From CAZFOB01 sp964520325 (GTDB lineage: Bacteria > Actinomycetota > JAICYB01): a stretch of 64,000 nt of DNA. Shown piece by piece: positions 26,298-34,685 of the stretch. The position numbers were made by a program, and so were the translations under genes. Location: positions 186,001 through 250,000 of the forward strand of contig CAZFOB010000002.1 of NCBI GenBank assembly GCA_964520325.1. The letters are read 5' to 3'. The notes below the pieces were generated by a model, which was not told where the DNA came from, searched no databases, and was given only the letters and a program-made list of their open reading frames with translations. How positions within the stretch are numbered: the stretch's first letter is position 1; every line of letters begins with the position of its first letter.

Positions 26298-27452
26298 TCA
26301 GCTCACCCGCTCGACGATCATCGCAAGTCCTTGGCCGCCGCCAACGCACATCGTCTCGAGGCCGATCTGTCGATCCATCGTCTGCAGATCGTTGATGAGC
26401 GTGGTCATGATGCGAGCACCGGTCATGCCGAAAGGGTGACCGAGCGCGATCGCTCCGCCATGCGGGTTGAGTTTGTCGCTCCACGGGTCGACCCCGACCT
26501 CCTTGCACACCGGGATCACCTGCGCGGCGAACGCTTCGTTGAGCTCCATCACATCGACGTCGTCGATCGTCATCTTGGCTTGAGCGAGACATTTCTTCAC
26601 GGCTTCGATCGGGCCGACGCCCATGAAGGCCGGATCGAGGCCGGAGACCGCGGACGCCTTGATCCGGACGAGCGGAGTCAATCCGTCGGCCTTGGCCTTG
26701 TCCTCACTCATCACGATGACCGCGGCTGCGCCGTCGTTGAGCGGGCATGAGTTGCCGGCCGTGACCACGCCGTCCTCTTTGAACGCAGGCTTGAGCGATG
26801 CGAGCCGTTCGAGCGTCGAGTCGGGACGCGGACCATCGTCGCGATCGACGGTCGTGCCGTCGGCCTTTCCGTAGGGGTGGATCTCGCGGTCGAAGAAGCC
26901 GTTCTTCTGTGCGGCGACCGCACGTTCCTGCGACTGCTGCGCGAACCGGTCGAGATCTTCGCGATCGAGGTTCCACTTCGTTGCGACGTTCTCGGCGGTG
27001 AGGCCCATCGGTATGTAGACCTGCCACGGTTGACCCGTCAGAAGGCCGGGGTGAAGCGCCTCGATCCCGCCGGCGAGTTGGTCGATACGGCTGATGGCCT
27101 CGATACCGCAGGCGACGAAGGCATCGCCTTCCCCGGCAACGATCGCGTGGAAAGCCATACGGATCGCCTGGAGCGAGGACGAGCAGAACCGGTTCACGGT
27201 GGTGCCGGGTACCGTTTCCGGCAAGCCGGCGAGCAGACCGGCGACCCGGGCGACGTTCATCCCCTGCTCGCCGTGAGGGAAGCCGCATCCGGCGAAGACG
27301 TCCTCTATCGACGCAGGGTCGATCCCCGACTTCGCAACGACCTCTTTGATGATGAACGCGAGAAGGTCGTCGGCCCGTACGTCCGCAAGCGAGCCCTTGT
27401 GCGCGCGGCCGATCGGCGTTCGACCCGCGGCAACGATGACAGCATTGCTCAT
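26298..27452 (-). CDS. Acetyl-CoA acyltransferase (thiolase)
   Basis: Cleaves or forms 3-ketoacyl-CoA. 384 residues with VNRFCSSSLQAI (acyl Cys), HGGAIALGHPFGMTGARI (His) and ETMCVGGGQG (second Cys). I start at ATG 27452 because the alternative upstream ATG overlaps an AGGAGG that fits as this start's Shine-Dalgarno. Degradative thiolase I-like by pattern. Follows the metallo-hydrolase and precedes the SDR. Confidence 0.92.
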   Translation of the reverse strand: MSNAVIVAAGRTPIGRAHKGSLADVRADDLLAFIIKEVVAKSGIDPASIEDVFAGCGFPHGEQGMNVARVAGLLAGLPETVPGTTVNRFCSSSLQAIRMAFHAIVAGEGDAFVACGIEAISRIDQLAGGIEALHPGLLTGQPWQVYIPMGLTAENVATKWNLDREDLDRFAQQSQERAVAAQKNGFFDREIHPYGKADGTTVDRDDGPRPDSTLERLASLKPAFKEDGVVTAGNSCPLNDGAAAVIVMSEDKAKADGLTPLVRIKASAVSGLDPAFMGVGPIEAVKKCLAQAKMTIDDVDVMELNEAFAAQVIPVCKEVGVDPWSDKLNPHGGAIALGHPFGMTGARIMTTLINDLQTMDRQIGLETMCVGGGQGLAMIVERVS

Positions 27453-27463
27453 GTGAAGCCTCC

Positions 27464-28471
27464 TCATTGGGTGAGCTCTTCTGACGTGCTCTTCTGAAAT
27501 GCTCTTCTGAAATACCAGGCCCCATCTTCGCCCATGTTGACCGCGGCCCGCCCAACGACGACGAGCAGATCGAGCCGTCCGACCACGTCGGCCATCACCT
27601 CCCAGCTCTGCTCGGCCCGGCTGCGATACAGGTTGCGTCCGATATCGAGCGCTGTCTGCGGAGCATCGGTGAGGGCTCCTTCAACGTGGCGGGTTCGCCG
27701 GGCCGTCTTCGCGAGCCGCCGCTCGATGAGCGCGGCATGGCCGCGGATCGGCGGTCCGTGGCCCGGAAAGAGCGCCGGGGCTTGCCGAGCCAGGAGCTCA
27801 CTCAAGCCGACGTTGTACTGCTGGAGCAACGGAGCACGACCTGTCGCGTTGGACCTGTCGATCTCGAGTCCGGCGTTGGTCGGATGATCGGCGATCACGT
27901 AGTCACCCACGAAGATCGCACCCGTGGTCTCCTCGACGATCCAGCAATGGCCCGGCGTATGTCCGGGGTGATGCTCGACCCGCAAACGCGCGTCCCCGCA
28001 GATGAAGACTTGGCCATCTGCCATCGGCACGAACATCGGAGCCCGCCACGGTGATCCGGGCTCCTCGTCGTAGAAAAAGGACGACAAGTCGTCATCGGTG
28101 AACCCGAGTGGCCGGAAGAGCTCGATCGTGTTGGCGCGCCAGTCGGTCGGGTCGGCGATCGCGATGTCGGCCGGATGCGCGAGCACTCGGCACGCGTAGT
28201 CGTCCTGCAGCCACGTTGCTCCCCCGAAGTGATCTGTGTGGGCGTGCGTCACGATCACACGCTGCACGTCCGCGGGCTCCAGCCCTTCCTCCGAGAGCAC
28301 CTTGCGCATCCTGTCGATGCTCTCGGGACGGTTCGTCCCGCTGTCGATGAGCGTGACCGGGTCGCCGATGAACAAGTACGCGGTGGCCGGCCCGACGTCC
28401 CACGGTGTGGGCACCACGATCGGACGCGCCGGTATCTCCAAGCGATCCAGCTCTTCGCGGAGCGCCATCTC
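27464..28471 (-). CDS. MBL-fold metallo-hydrolase (LACTB2-like)
   Basis: A 335-residue metallo-beta-lactamase-fold hydrolase: VIVTHAHTDHFGGATWL (HxHxDH), HPGHTPGHCW, FVGDYVI, FPGHGPPI, then a helical C-terminal part of the LACTB2-like type. Starts at 28513 or 28489 are possible; ATG 28471 has GGAGAT about ten bases upstream. The last codons run through a 13-base tandem repeat. A thioesterase or glyoxalase II-like role is possible in this acyl-CoA gene group. Confidence 0.8.
   Translation of the reverse strand, partial: EMALREELDRLEIPARPIVVPTPWDVGPATAYLFIGDPVTLIDSGTNRPESIDRMRKVLSEEGLEPADVQRVIVTHAHTDHFGGATWLQDDYACRVLAHPADIAIADPTDWRANTIELFRPLGFTDDDLSSFFYDEEPGSPWRAPMFVPMADGQVFICGDARLRVEHHPGHTPGHCWIVEETTGAIFVGDYVIADHPTNAGLEIDRSNATGRAPLLQQYNVGLSELLARQAPALFPGHGPPIRGHAALIERRLAKTARRTRHVEGALTDAPQTALDIGRNLYRSRAEQSWEVMADVVGRLDLLVVVGRAAVNMGEDGAWYFRRAFQKSTSEELTQ
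27475..27513. repeat. 13-base tandem repeat, three copies, in a C-terminal coding end
   Basis: Three adjacent copies of GCTCTTCTGAAAT (the leftmost ends ACGT instead of AAAT) at 27475, 27488 and 27501. They encode the last residues (AFQKSTSEELT) of the metallo-hydrolase. Thirteen is not a multiple of three, so copy number would shift the frame and alter the C-terminus. Confidence 0.8.
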
Positions 28472-28601
28472 GAGTTCGCCTATCTCCATGACCCAACAGC
28501 ATGCATGACGCACTTCATCGTTGCGTCGTGAGTTTCCTCACCTTCTCAGTGCGTCCTTTGGTGTCTTCTACCGACGTCGCCGCAAACAAAGGAACAAGCG
28601 G

Positions 28602-28916
28602 ATGAAGATCCCAAAGCTTGTCTGGAACCGCCGCCACAACGTCGCAGTGCTCACCGTTTCGTACGGACGGCGTGTGTGGAACACGCGTGAGGTTGCAGAT
28701 CTGATCCTTGGCTTCAACGCCGCCGGACGTCTGTCCCGAGTGGTGCTTCTCGACCCGCGCCAGATGCTCCCGGCTGACGCAACGCCGGCTGAAGCCATCG
28801 CTTGCGTCACCGAGTCGTTGCTCCGCGTCGGCGAGCTCCGACAGGCCGAGCTCGACGTCCTGTGCAGCGCGCTCGAGCGGGCAACCGCGATGGGGATCCG
28901 TCCGCTGCTCAGGTAG
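28602..28916 (+). CDS. Small DUF2283-like protein
   Basis: A 104-residue protein: VAVLTVSYGRRVWNTREVAD, then LILGFNAAGRLSRVVLLDPR. The pattern (a short beta sheet with 'fnaaGrl..vvlLd') resembles the DUF2283 group. I start at ATG 28602, behind AAAGGA. A longer form from 28521 adds only a basic sequence. Function unknown. Confidence 0.6.
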   Translation: MKIPKLVWNRRHNVAVLTVSYGRRVWNTREVADLILGFNAAGRLSRVVLLDPRQMLPADATPAEAIACVTESLLRVGELRQAELDVLCSALERATAMGIRPLLR

Positions 28917-28940
28917 CCCGGACGTTGAAGTGCTCCGCCA

Positions 28941-28978
28941 AGGGTCCCCGGTGCGACCGCTCCCGCGCCGGGGACCCT
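28941..28978. other. Perfect 11-base inverted repeat
   Basis: AGGGTCCCCGG (28941-28951) pairs exactly with CCGGGGACCCT (28968-28978) around a 16-base loop, just downstream of the DUF2283-like gene. No T-run follows on either strand. It may be a transcript-stabilising hairpin or a Rho-assisted stop. Confidence 0.45.
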
Positions 28979-28993
28979 GCCGTGCTGGCACAG

Positions 28994-29085
28994 GAAAAAG
29001 CCCGGCTCCGGAAACCCTTCCCCATGGTTCCCGAACCGGGCTCGATCCTTCGAGACCTCGATATCCCCCGCTTCGCGAAGCGGAG
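28994..29085 (-). ncRNA. Candidate small RNA with intrinsic terminator
   Basis: Minus-strand unit of about 90 bases without a credible reading frame. It begins a few bases after a sigma-70-like promoter, contains the 16-base perfect palindrome CCGCTTCGCGAAGCGG, and ends with a long hairpin (AGCCCGG at 29042-29036 pairing with CCGGGCT, extended by GGTTC/GGAAACC-type pairs) followed by TTTTTC at 28998-28994. Not tRNA, tmRNA or SRP RNA by inspection. Unknown class. Confidence 0.5.
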
Positions 29086-29091
29086 ATTCGC

Positions 29092-29120
29092 ACCATAGGG
29101 CGAGCCTCAGGAACGGTCAA
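29092..29120 (-). promoter_or_regulatory. Sigma-70-type promoter for the candidate small RNA
   Basis: On the minus strand, -35 TTGACC (29120-29115), a 17-base spacer, then -10 TATGGT (29097-29092). The predicted start is near 29085, just before the small RNA palindrome. Confidence 0.5.
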
Positions 29121-29318
29121 TCCCCACCAAAACCACCGCTGCGCACAGCTTGTGCATGTTCGCAACAGCAAGAACGCAGGTCGGCAAGCGTCTTGAATCC
29201 TGAGCGTGACCAGGGAACTTTCCCAACGCCGCCCACTCCGGGAGAAAGGAGGCTAGCCTGACCCCGTTCAGCGGCCCGTCACAGGGCATGGGGATCGTCA
29301 GGGTGCGGGGGCTTTGGG

Positions 29319-30413
29319 ATGGGTTGGCTAGAACGCACGACAGCTATCTTCGCCGGCGTGGCCGTGATCGCATCGCTCTCCGTGATCGTCGCGCGTTCTG
29401 AAGCATCGAGCGAGCTCAGTGGGTCCGCCGTGGCCGTCTTTACTCCATCACCGCCGGCACGCACGCTTCCACCGCCTCCGCCGGCGACGAAGGCACCGGC
29501 GCCGGAGCCCCCGGCCGTCGCAACCTCGGTCGGAGCCATCACCACAACGGGCGTGGTCACCGTCCGGGCCAAGGCGATGTTCGCTTCCAAGCCGGTTCAG
29601 CTGCTGACGCCCGGCGTGCTGCTGCCGGTGTACGAGCGACGAGGTGAGTTCTTCAAGGTGTTCACCCCGCACGAGGCCTTCGGCTGGGTCCATCGTTCGA
29701 AGGCCAAGCGCCATGAGAAAGCCGGCGCGCGGCCGAAGGGTTCGCTCGAGGGTGCCACGGTCGTGATCGACCCCGGTCACGGTGGGCACCTCTCGGGGGC
29801 CATCGGCCCAGGCGGCCTGACGGAGAAGCAAGTCAACCTCAGCATCTCTCGGAGCCTGGTCGACGAGATCTCGCAGGCGCGCGTCTTCCTCACTCGCGGT
29901 GAAGGACACGCCGGCCTTGCGTACCGGTCTGCGCTGGCCAATCGCCTCGGTGCGCACATCTTCCTGTCGGTGCACAACAACGCGCTCCCCGACGCGAAGT
30001 CGAAACTGCCGGGGAGTGAGACCTACTACCAGCAGCACTCTGCAAACTCCAAGCGCCTGGCCGGGCTGGTCTACGAGGAGCTCCACGGGGCATTCGCGTC
30101 GTTCAAGATCCTGTGGGGCAAAGATCCCTTCGCCGGCGCGAAGTACCGCCGAAACGGCGAGGGTCACGACTACTACGCCGTGCTTCGCCGGACGCTCGTT
30201 CCCGCGGTGATCTCCGAAGGGATGTTCATCACCAACAAGGCCGAAGAGCTACTCCTGCGCAACGCATCCGTGCGCGAGCTCTACGCCGAAGCCCTCGGAC
30301 GTGCCATCAAGCGCTACTTCACCACTGATGATCCCGGCTCCGGGTACAAGGATCCGTACGCGGTGCCGCATCCCGAATGCAAGATCGAAGGGTGCTTCGA
30401 GCACCGCAAGTAG
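29319..30413 (+). CDS. N-acetylmuramoyl-L-alanine amidase (Amidase_3)
   Basis: Secreted or membrane-tethered cell-wall hydrolase of 364 residues. An N-terminal hydrophobic segment (8-26) is followed by a Pro-rich linker, an SH3b-like module (about 75-125), and the Amidase_3 domain from residue 145. Zinc ligands: His in VVIDPGHGGH, Glu in GGLTEKQVNLS, His in FLSVHNNA; catalytic Glu in AVISEGMFITN. Cuts the stem peptide from muramic acid. ATG start. Confidence 0.9.
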   Translation: MGWLERTTAIFAGVAVIASLSVIVARSEASSELSGSAVAVFTPSPPARTLPPPPPATKAPAPEPPAVATSVGAITTTGVVTVRAKAMFASKPVQLLTPGVLLPVYERRGEFFKVFTPHEAFGWVHRSKAKRHEKAGARPKGSLEGATVVIDPGHGGHLSGAIGPGGLTEKQVNLSISRSLVDEISQARVFLTRGEGHAGLAYRSALANRLGAHIFLSVHNNALPDAKSKLPGSETYYQQHSANSKRLAGLVYEELHGAFASFKILWGKDPFAGAKYRRNGEGHDYYAVLRRTLVPAVISEGMFITNKAEELLLRNASVRELYAEALGRAIKRYFTTDDPGSGYKDPYAVPHPECKIEGCFEHRK

Positions 30414-30427
30414 GGCTCACCACGGCC

Positions 30428-31141
30428 TCACCACGGAGGCCAGGGTACGTGTCGCCCGCCGGGATCGGGGTTCGGAAAGGTACGCGCCTGGAGAACGGTC
30501 GACACCCGTTCACAAAGTGCGTCGACCTCCTCGCGATCCAGAAGCTTGGACAGCAGCCCGGTTCCGATCGTCCGCCGTAACGTCTCCAAGTCCGCCAGCA
30601 ACGCATCAGGGATCGGCTCGCCCTCGAAGACCCAGACCACCGTCCGGAGCTTGGGCTCGACGGCGAAACAGATCCCGTGATCGATGCCCCACAACCGCCC
30701 GCCCGTATCGACGATCAGATGACCGGCTTTGCGGTCGGCGTTGTTCGCAACCGCGTCGAACAACACGAGCCTCTGTAGCTCTTCGGGATGAGACTGCGGC
30801 AACTTGCGCACGTCGGCCTCAACGTCCTCATCGATGAACCATTGCAGTGCCCCGAAACCCGCCGGCCCTTCCCGCAGGACGGTCGGCGGCACGAGACCCC
30901 AGCCGAGCTCCTGCGAGATCACCCAGGCTGCGGTCTCGCGCAGGCATAACGTGCCGTCCGGGAAGTCCCACAGCGGACGTTCGCCGCGTCGGGGCTTGTA
31001 TACCGCGAGCGCTTCCCGGTCACCGTCCTTGATGCGCGTGAGCAGCGTCGCGTTGGACGCGTAGGGCAACAGACCCAGGATCTCGATCTCCGCGCACGCG
31101 AGGAATCCCACCGCTTCACCAACGTCGATCGACTCCGTCAC
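30428..31141 (-). CDS. SCO1664 family protein
   Basis: A 237-residue protein of the actinobacterial SCO1664 family, with a PI3/PI4-kinase-like fold: LLPYASNATLL, AVYKPRRGERPLWDFPDG, LFDAVANNADRKAGHLIVD and LWGIDHGICF. GTG start in a GTGA overlap with the DUF3090 gene. This triad (phosphatase, DUF3090, SCO1664) is typical of actinobacteria, but its role is not established. Confidence 0.9.
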   Translation of the reverse strand: MTESIDVGEAVGFLACAEIEILGLLPYASNATLLTRIKDGDREALAVYKPRRGERPLWDFPDGTLCLRETAAWVISQELGWGLVPPTVLREGPAGFGALQWFIDEDVEADVRKLPQSHPEELQRLVLFDAVANNADRKAGHLIVDTGGRLWGIDHGICFAVEPKLRTVVWVFEGEPIPDALLADLETLRRTIGTGLLSKLLDREEVDALCERVSTVLQARTFPNPDPGGRHVPWPPW

Positions 31142-31686
31142 GCCAGCCGTGTGACCTCGTGGTGCCCGTTGGATCGCGGACAGAAGTGGCCTTCGGGATC
31201 GATCGATCCTCCACACATCGCGCAGATCGGACGCCCGCCCGTGACCTCCCTCTCCCCGCGGCGAGCAAGGCCCTCCATCTGTGGGCGTGTTGCCCACACG
31301 CGAACACGTCCACGATCTTCTTCATCCGGGAGCGCATCGCCCTCGTCGTCTTCGCCGTCCGGGAAGAACTCATCGCATTGGAGCAGGACGAGATCGCGTT
31401 CCTCGTCGTAGCCGAGTCCGATCCGGCCGATCCGAAAATCGGCAACGATGGGCTGTTCCAGATCGAGGGTATCGACGTCAAGGGCCGCGTTGTTTTCGGG
31501 AACGCCGACGCGCTCGAGCAGGTCGTCGATGTGGGTAGCCAGCAACGACACCTGTTGCTTCTCAAGGAGCATCGACACCAGGTCGGTTCGGTTGCGGCAT
31601 TGGACGTAGAACGAACGCTCTCCGGGCTCACCGACGGCCCCGGCGGTGAGGTGGTCGACCGGATCGAAGTCGATGCGAACGCTCAC
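31138..31686 (-). CDS. DUF3090 family protein
   Basis: A 182-residue protein with the DUF3090 pattern: RIDFDPVDHLTAGAVGEPGE and RSFYVQCRNR, then QVSLLATHIDDLLERV. It ends in a cysteine cluster (ICAMCGGSIDPEGHFCPRSN), probably binding zinc. Overlaps both neighbours by four bases. Function unknown. Confidence 0.92.
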   Translation of the reverse strand: MSVRIDFDPVDHLTAGAVGEPGERSFYVQCRNRTDLVSMLLEKQQVSLLATHIDDLLERVGVPENNAALDVDTLDLEQPIVADFRIGRIGLGYDEERDLVLLQCDEFFPDGEDDEGDALPDEEDRGRVRVWATRPQMEGLARRGEREVTGGRPICAMCGGSIDPEGHFCPRSNGHHEVTRLA

Positions 31687-32327
31687 GACGTCTTCTTCTT
31701 CTTCTTCGCGACCGGTGGCAGCCGCAGACCCTCGAGGCTACCGGTCATGTTGAGGCCGATCAGGCGCGGGATCCCGCCGTAGAACGCGAACGCGCTCACC
31801 GATGCCGTATCCACTACGATCCGCTGGAACAGATCGAGATGCATACCGAGGTAGTGGGCGACGATCGTCTTGATCGTGTCGGCGTGCGAAGCGACCGCGA
31901 TGATCCCCCGGCGATGACGTCCGCGGATCTCTTCGACCGCGGCTACACCGCGGCGCTGCAACTCCAGAAGGCTCTCACCTCCCGGGAATCGCGCCTGGGA
32001 CGGAACCGTCTGGATCGTGCGCCACAGCGGCGTCTTGACGAGGTTCTTGTAAGCCTTGCCCTGCCAGCCTCCATACCGGACCTCGCCGAGGTCCTCGACG
32101 GTCTTGATCTCCAGTCGACGTCCGGCGGCCACGGCCTCGGCGGTCTCGAGGCAGCGCTCGAGCGGCGACGAGTAGATCGCGTTGAGCTTCACCGACTCGA
32201 GCCGTTCGGCGAGGCGCTTGGCCTCTTCGCACCCTTTCGCACTGAGGTGGACGCCCGGCGTCCAGCCGTAGAGGTGGCCGGCCTTGAACTCAGCTTGGCC
32301 GTGTCGGATGAACAGAACGAACTGCAC
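31683..32327 (-). CDS. Histidine phosphatase superfamily protein, MSMEG_4193 type
   Basis: A 214-residue phosphoglycerate-mutase-like phosphatase: FIRHGQAEFKAG (catalytic His), SSPLERCLETAEA, ASHADTIKTIVAHYLG (second His), then a Lys-rich tail (KKKKK). GTG start. Heads the triad with DUF3090 and SCO1664. Substrate unknown. Confidence 0.9.
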   Translation of the reverse strand: MQFVLFIRHGQAEFKAGHLYGWTPGVHLSAKGCEEAKRLAERLESVKLNAIYSSPLERCLETAEAVAAGRRLEIKTVEDLGEVRYGGWQGKAYKNLVKTPLWRTIQTVPSQARFPGGESLLELQRRGVAAVEEIRGRHRRGIIAVASHADTIKTIVAHYLGMHLDLFQRIVVDTASVSAFAFYGGIPRLIGLNMTGSLEGLRLPPVAKKKKKTS

Positions 32328-32402
32328 GACCGTAGCCTACGAAAGACGCGCGATAGAGGGTTGTTTCCGCGACCGTTGCGGTCGGAGTACGCTTCTCCGC
32401 TA

Positions 32403-34685
32403 ATGGCTCGACCCATGGAGGTACTCAAGTCGGCGCTTGTGGGCCGGCCGAGGGACACCGCCGGACTCGAACACGAGCGCCTGTCGAAGAAGATCGCGCT
32501 CGCAGTGTTCGCTTCCGACGCCCTGTCGTCCTCGGCGTACGCGACCGAAGAGATGCTCATCGTGCTCATCGCCGCGGGCACCGCGGCCGCTGTGTACTCG
32601 ATCCCGGTCGCGATCGCGATCACCGCGGTGCTCGGGATCGTGATCTTCTCGTACCGGCAGACCGTCCACGCCTACCCGAACGGCGCCAGCGCGTACATCG
32701 TCGCCTCGACGAACCTCGGAAAATTTCCCGGCCTCGTCGCCGCGTCGGCCCTACTGATCGACTACGTCCTGACCGTCGCCGTCTCCGTCACCGCAGGCGT
32801 TTCGGCCATCACGTCCTTGGCGCCGGGTCTGCGTTCGTATCGCGTGGTGATGGGTGTGGCCGTGATCGCCTTGATCACGATCCTGAACCTGAGGGGGACG
32901 AAAGAGTCAGGCGTGCTCTTCGCGGTGCCGACGTACGCCTACGTGGTGCTGGTCGGCAGCCTCGTCGTGTGGGGCCTCGTCCGCTCGGCGCTCGGCCTCG
33001 GCCCGGTCGAGGTTCTTCCGGGCGCGCACGGCGCGGGGGCCCAGCAGCTGACGATCTTCCTCGTCTTGCGAGGTTTCTCCCACGGCTGCACCGCTCTGAC
33101 CGGCGTCGAGGCCGTATCCGACGGAGTTCAAGCATTCCGCAAGCCCGAAGCGCGCAACGCCGGTACAACGCTCGTGATCATGGGTCTGCTGCTCGCGTTC
33201 CTCTTCATCGGCATCACCGTCCTCGCGTATCTCTACGACATCACCGGTCCGAGCGAAGAACCACACCGCACCGTCGTCGCGCTCGTTGCCTTGGCCGTCT
33301 TCGGCAATGGACCTTTGTTCGCGGCCGTTCAGATCGCGACGTTCCTGATCCTGTTCCTCGCCGCTAACACGAGCTACGCCGACTTCCCTCGACTCGCGAA
33401 CTTCCTCGCGCGCGATCGATATGCGCCACGCCAGTTCATGAACCGTGGAGACCGCCTTGCGTTCTCGAACGGGATCATCGCTCTCGGAGCGCTCGCGGCC
33501 GTCCTGCTTGCCATCTACCGGGCTGAGTTGAGTCAGATCATCAACCTCTACGTGGTCGGCGTCTTCACGAGCTTCACGTTGTCGCAGTTGGGCATGGTGC
33601 AGCATTGGCGCAAGCGTCGCGAGACCGACTCCCGCTGGAGACGGAACGCGTTCATCAACGGGATCGGCGCGACGACGACGTTCCTGGTCCTCTGCATCGT
33701 CCTCGCAACGAAGTTCCTTGCCGGCGCCTACCTCGTCGTGGGATTCATCCCGGTCCTGGTCTGGGGGCTCACCCGGATCCATCGCCACTACATGCACGTT
33801 CGGGTGGGGCTCCGGGATCCGTCCCGCCGGCCGCAACCGGCCCAAGGCAACCACGTCATCCTCCTCGTCGGCCGTCCGAGTGAGGAAGAGCTTCGGGCGT
33901 TCTGGTACGCCGATCGCGTCCGTACGGAGGACTTCCACGCGGTTCACTTCGCCGAGCGCGACGATCCCAAAGGATTAGAGGCGCTATGGGTACGGCAGAT
34001 CGGTCTGCTCCCCACTTCACCGGGGCTCGAGATCGTTCGCGACGAAGGCGGGTTGCCGGCGATGCTCCGCGCATACATCCAGCGTCTGCGCAGCCGTATC
34101 CCCACCGAGGACTTCGTCACTGTGATCGTCTCGGAGCGGATCACGGACGGACTGCTTCAGATCGGGACACGAACGGGGCTGCGACTCAAGCTCGCGCTAC
34201 TCTTCACACCAGACGTCGTCGTCACGAACGTCCCCGTCGTGGTCGGTGCTGCGCGCGCGTGCGCACTCGATACCGGCCAGCCCATCCGTCACATCGTGAT
34301 AGTGCTCGTCCCGGCCGCCCACAACGCGACGCTGCGTGCGCTCGAATACGCCAAGACGCTCGATGCGAACGAGGTGCGGCCGATCCACGTTGTCCTCGAT
34401 CCGGAGATGACCGGACATCATCGCGAAGAGTGGGAAGCCCTTGGAACCGAGCAGCCGCTCCAGTTCGTCGACTCGCCGTATCGCGATCTCGTAGCACCGC
34501 TGCGTGACTACGTTCGGCGGATCACCGACGACGGCCTCACGCTGGTCACTCTTGTGCTTCCTGAGTTCGTCGTGAAGCAATGGTGGCACAACTTCCTTCA
34601 CAACCAGAACGCCTTCGAGGTCAAACGGACCTTCTTGACCGAGCCGGACGTGATCGTTACGTCCGTGCCGTATCACCTGACGTAA
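32403..34685 (+). CDS. KimA-like APC/KUP family potassium transporter
   Basis: A 760-residue membrane protein. The first ~450 residues hold about twelve membrane spans with FASDALSSSAYATEE in the first span, LTGVEAVSDGVQAFRKPE, and FLAANTSYADFPRLANFLA. The C-terminal ~300 residues are a cytosolic domain with a USP-like look. This architecture matches KimA-type potassium importers, which in firmicutes respond to cyclic di-AMP. Transport function is inferred. I reject an upstream start at 31839, since it would overlap the whole phosphatase gene. The last 29 bases overlap hflX, tail to tail. Confidence 0.85.
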   Translation: MARPMEVLKSALVGRPRDTAGLEHERLSKKIALAVFASDALSSSAYATEEMLIVLIAAGTAAAVYSIPVAIAITAVLGIVIFSYRQTVHAYPNGASAYIVASTNLGKFPGLVAASALLIDYVLTVAVSVTAGVSAITSLAPGLRSYRVVMGVAVIALITILNLRGTKESGVLFAVPTYAYVVLVGSLVVWGLVRSALGLGPVEVLPGAHGAGAQQLTIFLVLRGFSHGCTALTGVEAVSDGVQAFRKPEARNAGTTLVIMGLLLAFLFIGITVLAYLYDITGPSEEPHRTVVALVALAVFGNGPLFAAVQIATFLILFLAANTSYADFPRLANFLARDRYAPRQFMNRGDRLAFSNGIIALGALAAVLLAIYRAELSQIINLYVVGVFTSFTLSQLGMVQHWRKRRETDSRWRRNAFINGIGATTTFLVLCIVLATKFLAGAYLVVGFIPVLVWGLTRIHRHYMHVRVGLRDPSRRPQPAQGNHVILLVGRPSEEELRAFWYADRVRTEDFHAVHFAERDDPKGLEALWVRQIGLLPTSPGLEIVRDEGGLPAMLRAYIQRLRSRIPTEDFVTVIVSERITDGLLQIGTRTGLRLKLALLFTPDVVVTNVPVVVGAARACALDTGQPIRHIVIVLVPAAHNATLRALEYAKTLDANEVRPIHVVLDPEMTGHHREEWEALGTEQPLQFVDSPYRDLVAPLRDYVRRITDDGLTLVTLVLPEFVVKQWWHNFLHNQNAFEVKRTFLTEPDVIVTSVPYHLT

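Noticed and set aside
28941..28978. Intrinsic terminator for the DUF2283-like gene
   Set aside because: Perfect stem but no T-run on either strand; kept only as an inverted repeat.
28994..29085. SRP RNA or tmRNA identity for the small RNA
   Set aside because: The SRP apical loop (GGAAG..AGC) and tmRNA ends are absent.
29121..29318. c-di-AMP (ydaO) riboswitch upstream of the amidase
   Set aside because: I could not find the conserved GGGGGAACC and GGTGAA blocks in the expected order.
31839..32402. Upstream extension of the KimA-like protein to 31839
   Set aside because: It would run through the phosphatase gene and lacks membrane-protein character; the ATG at 32403 begins the family sequence.
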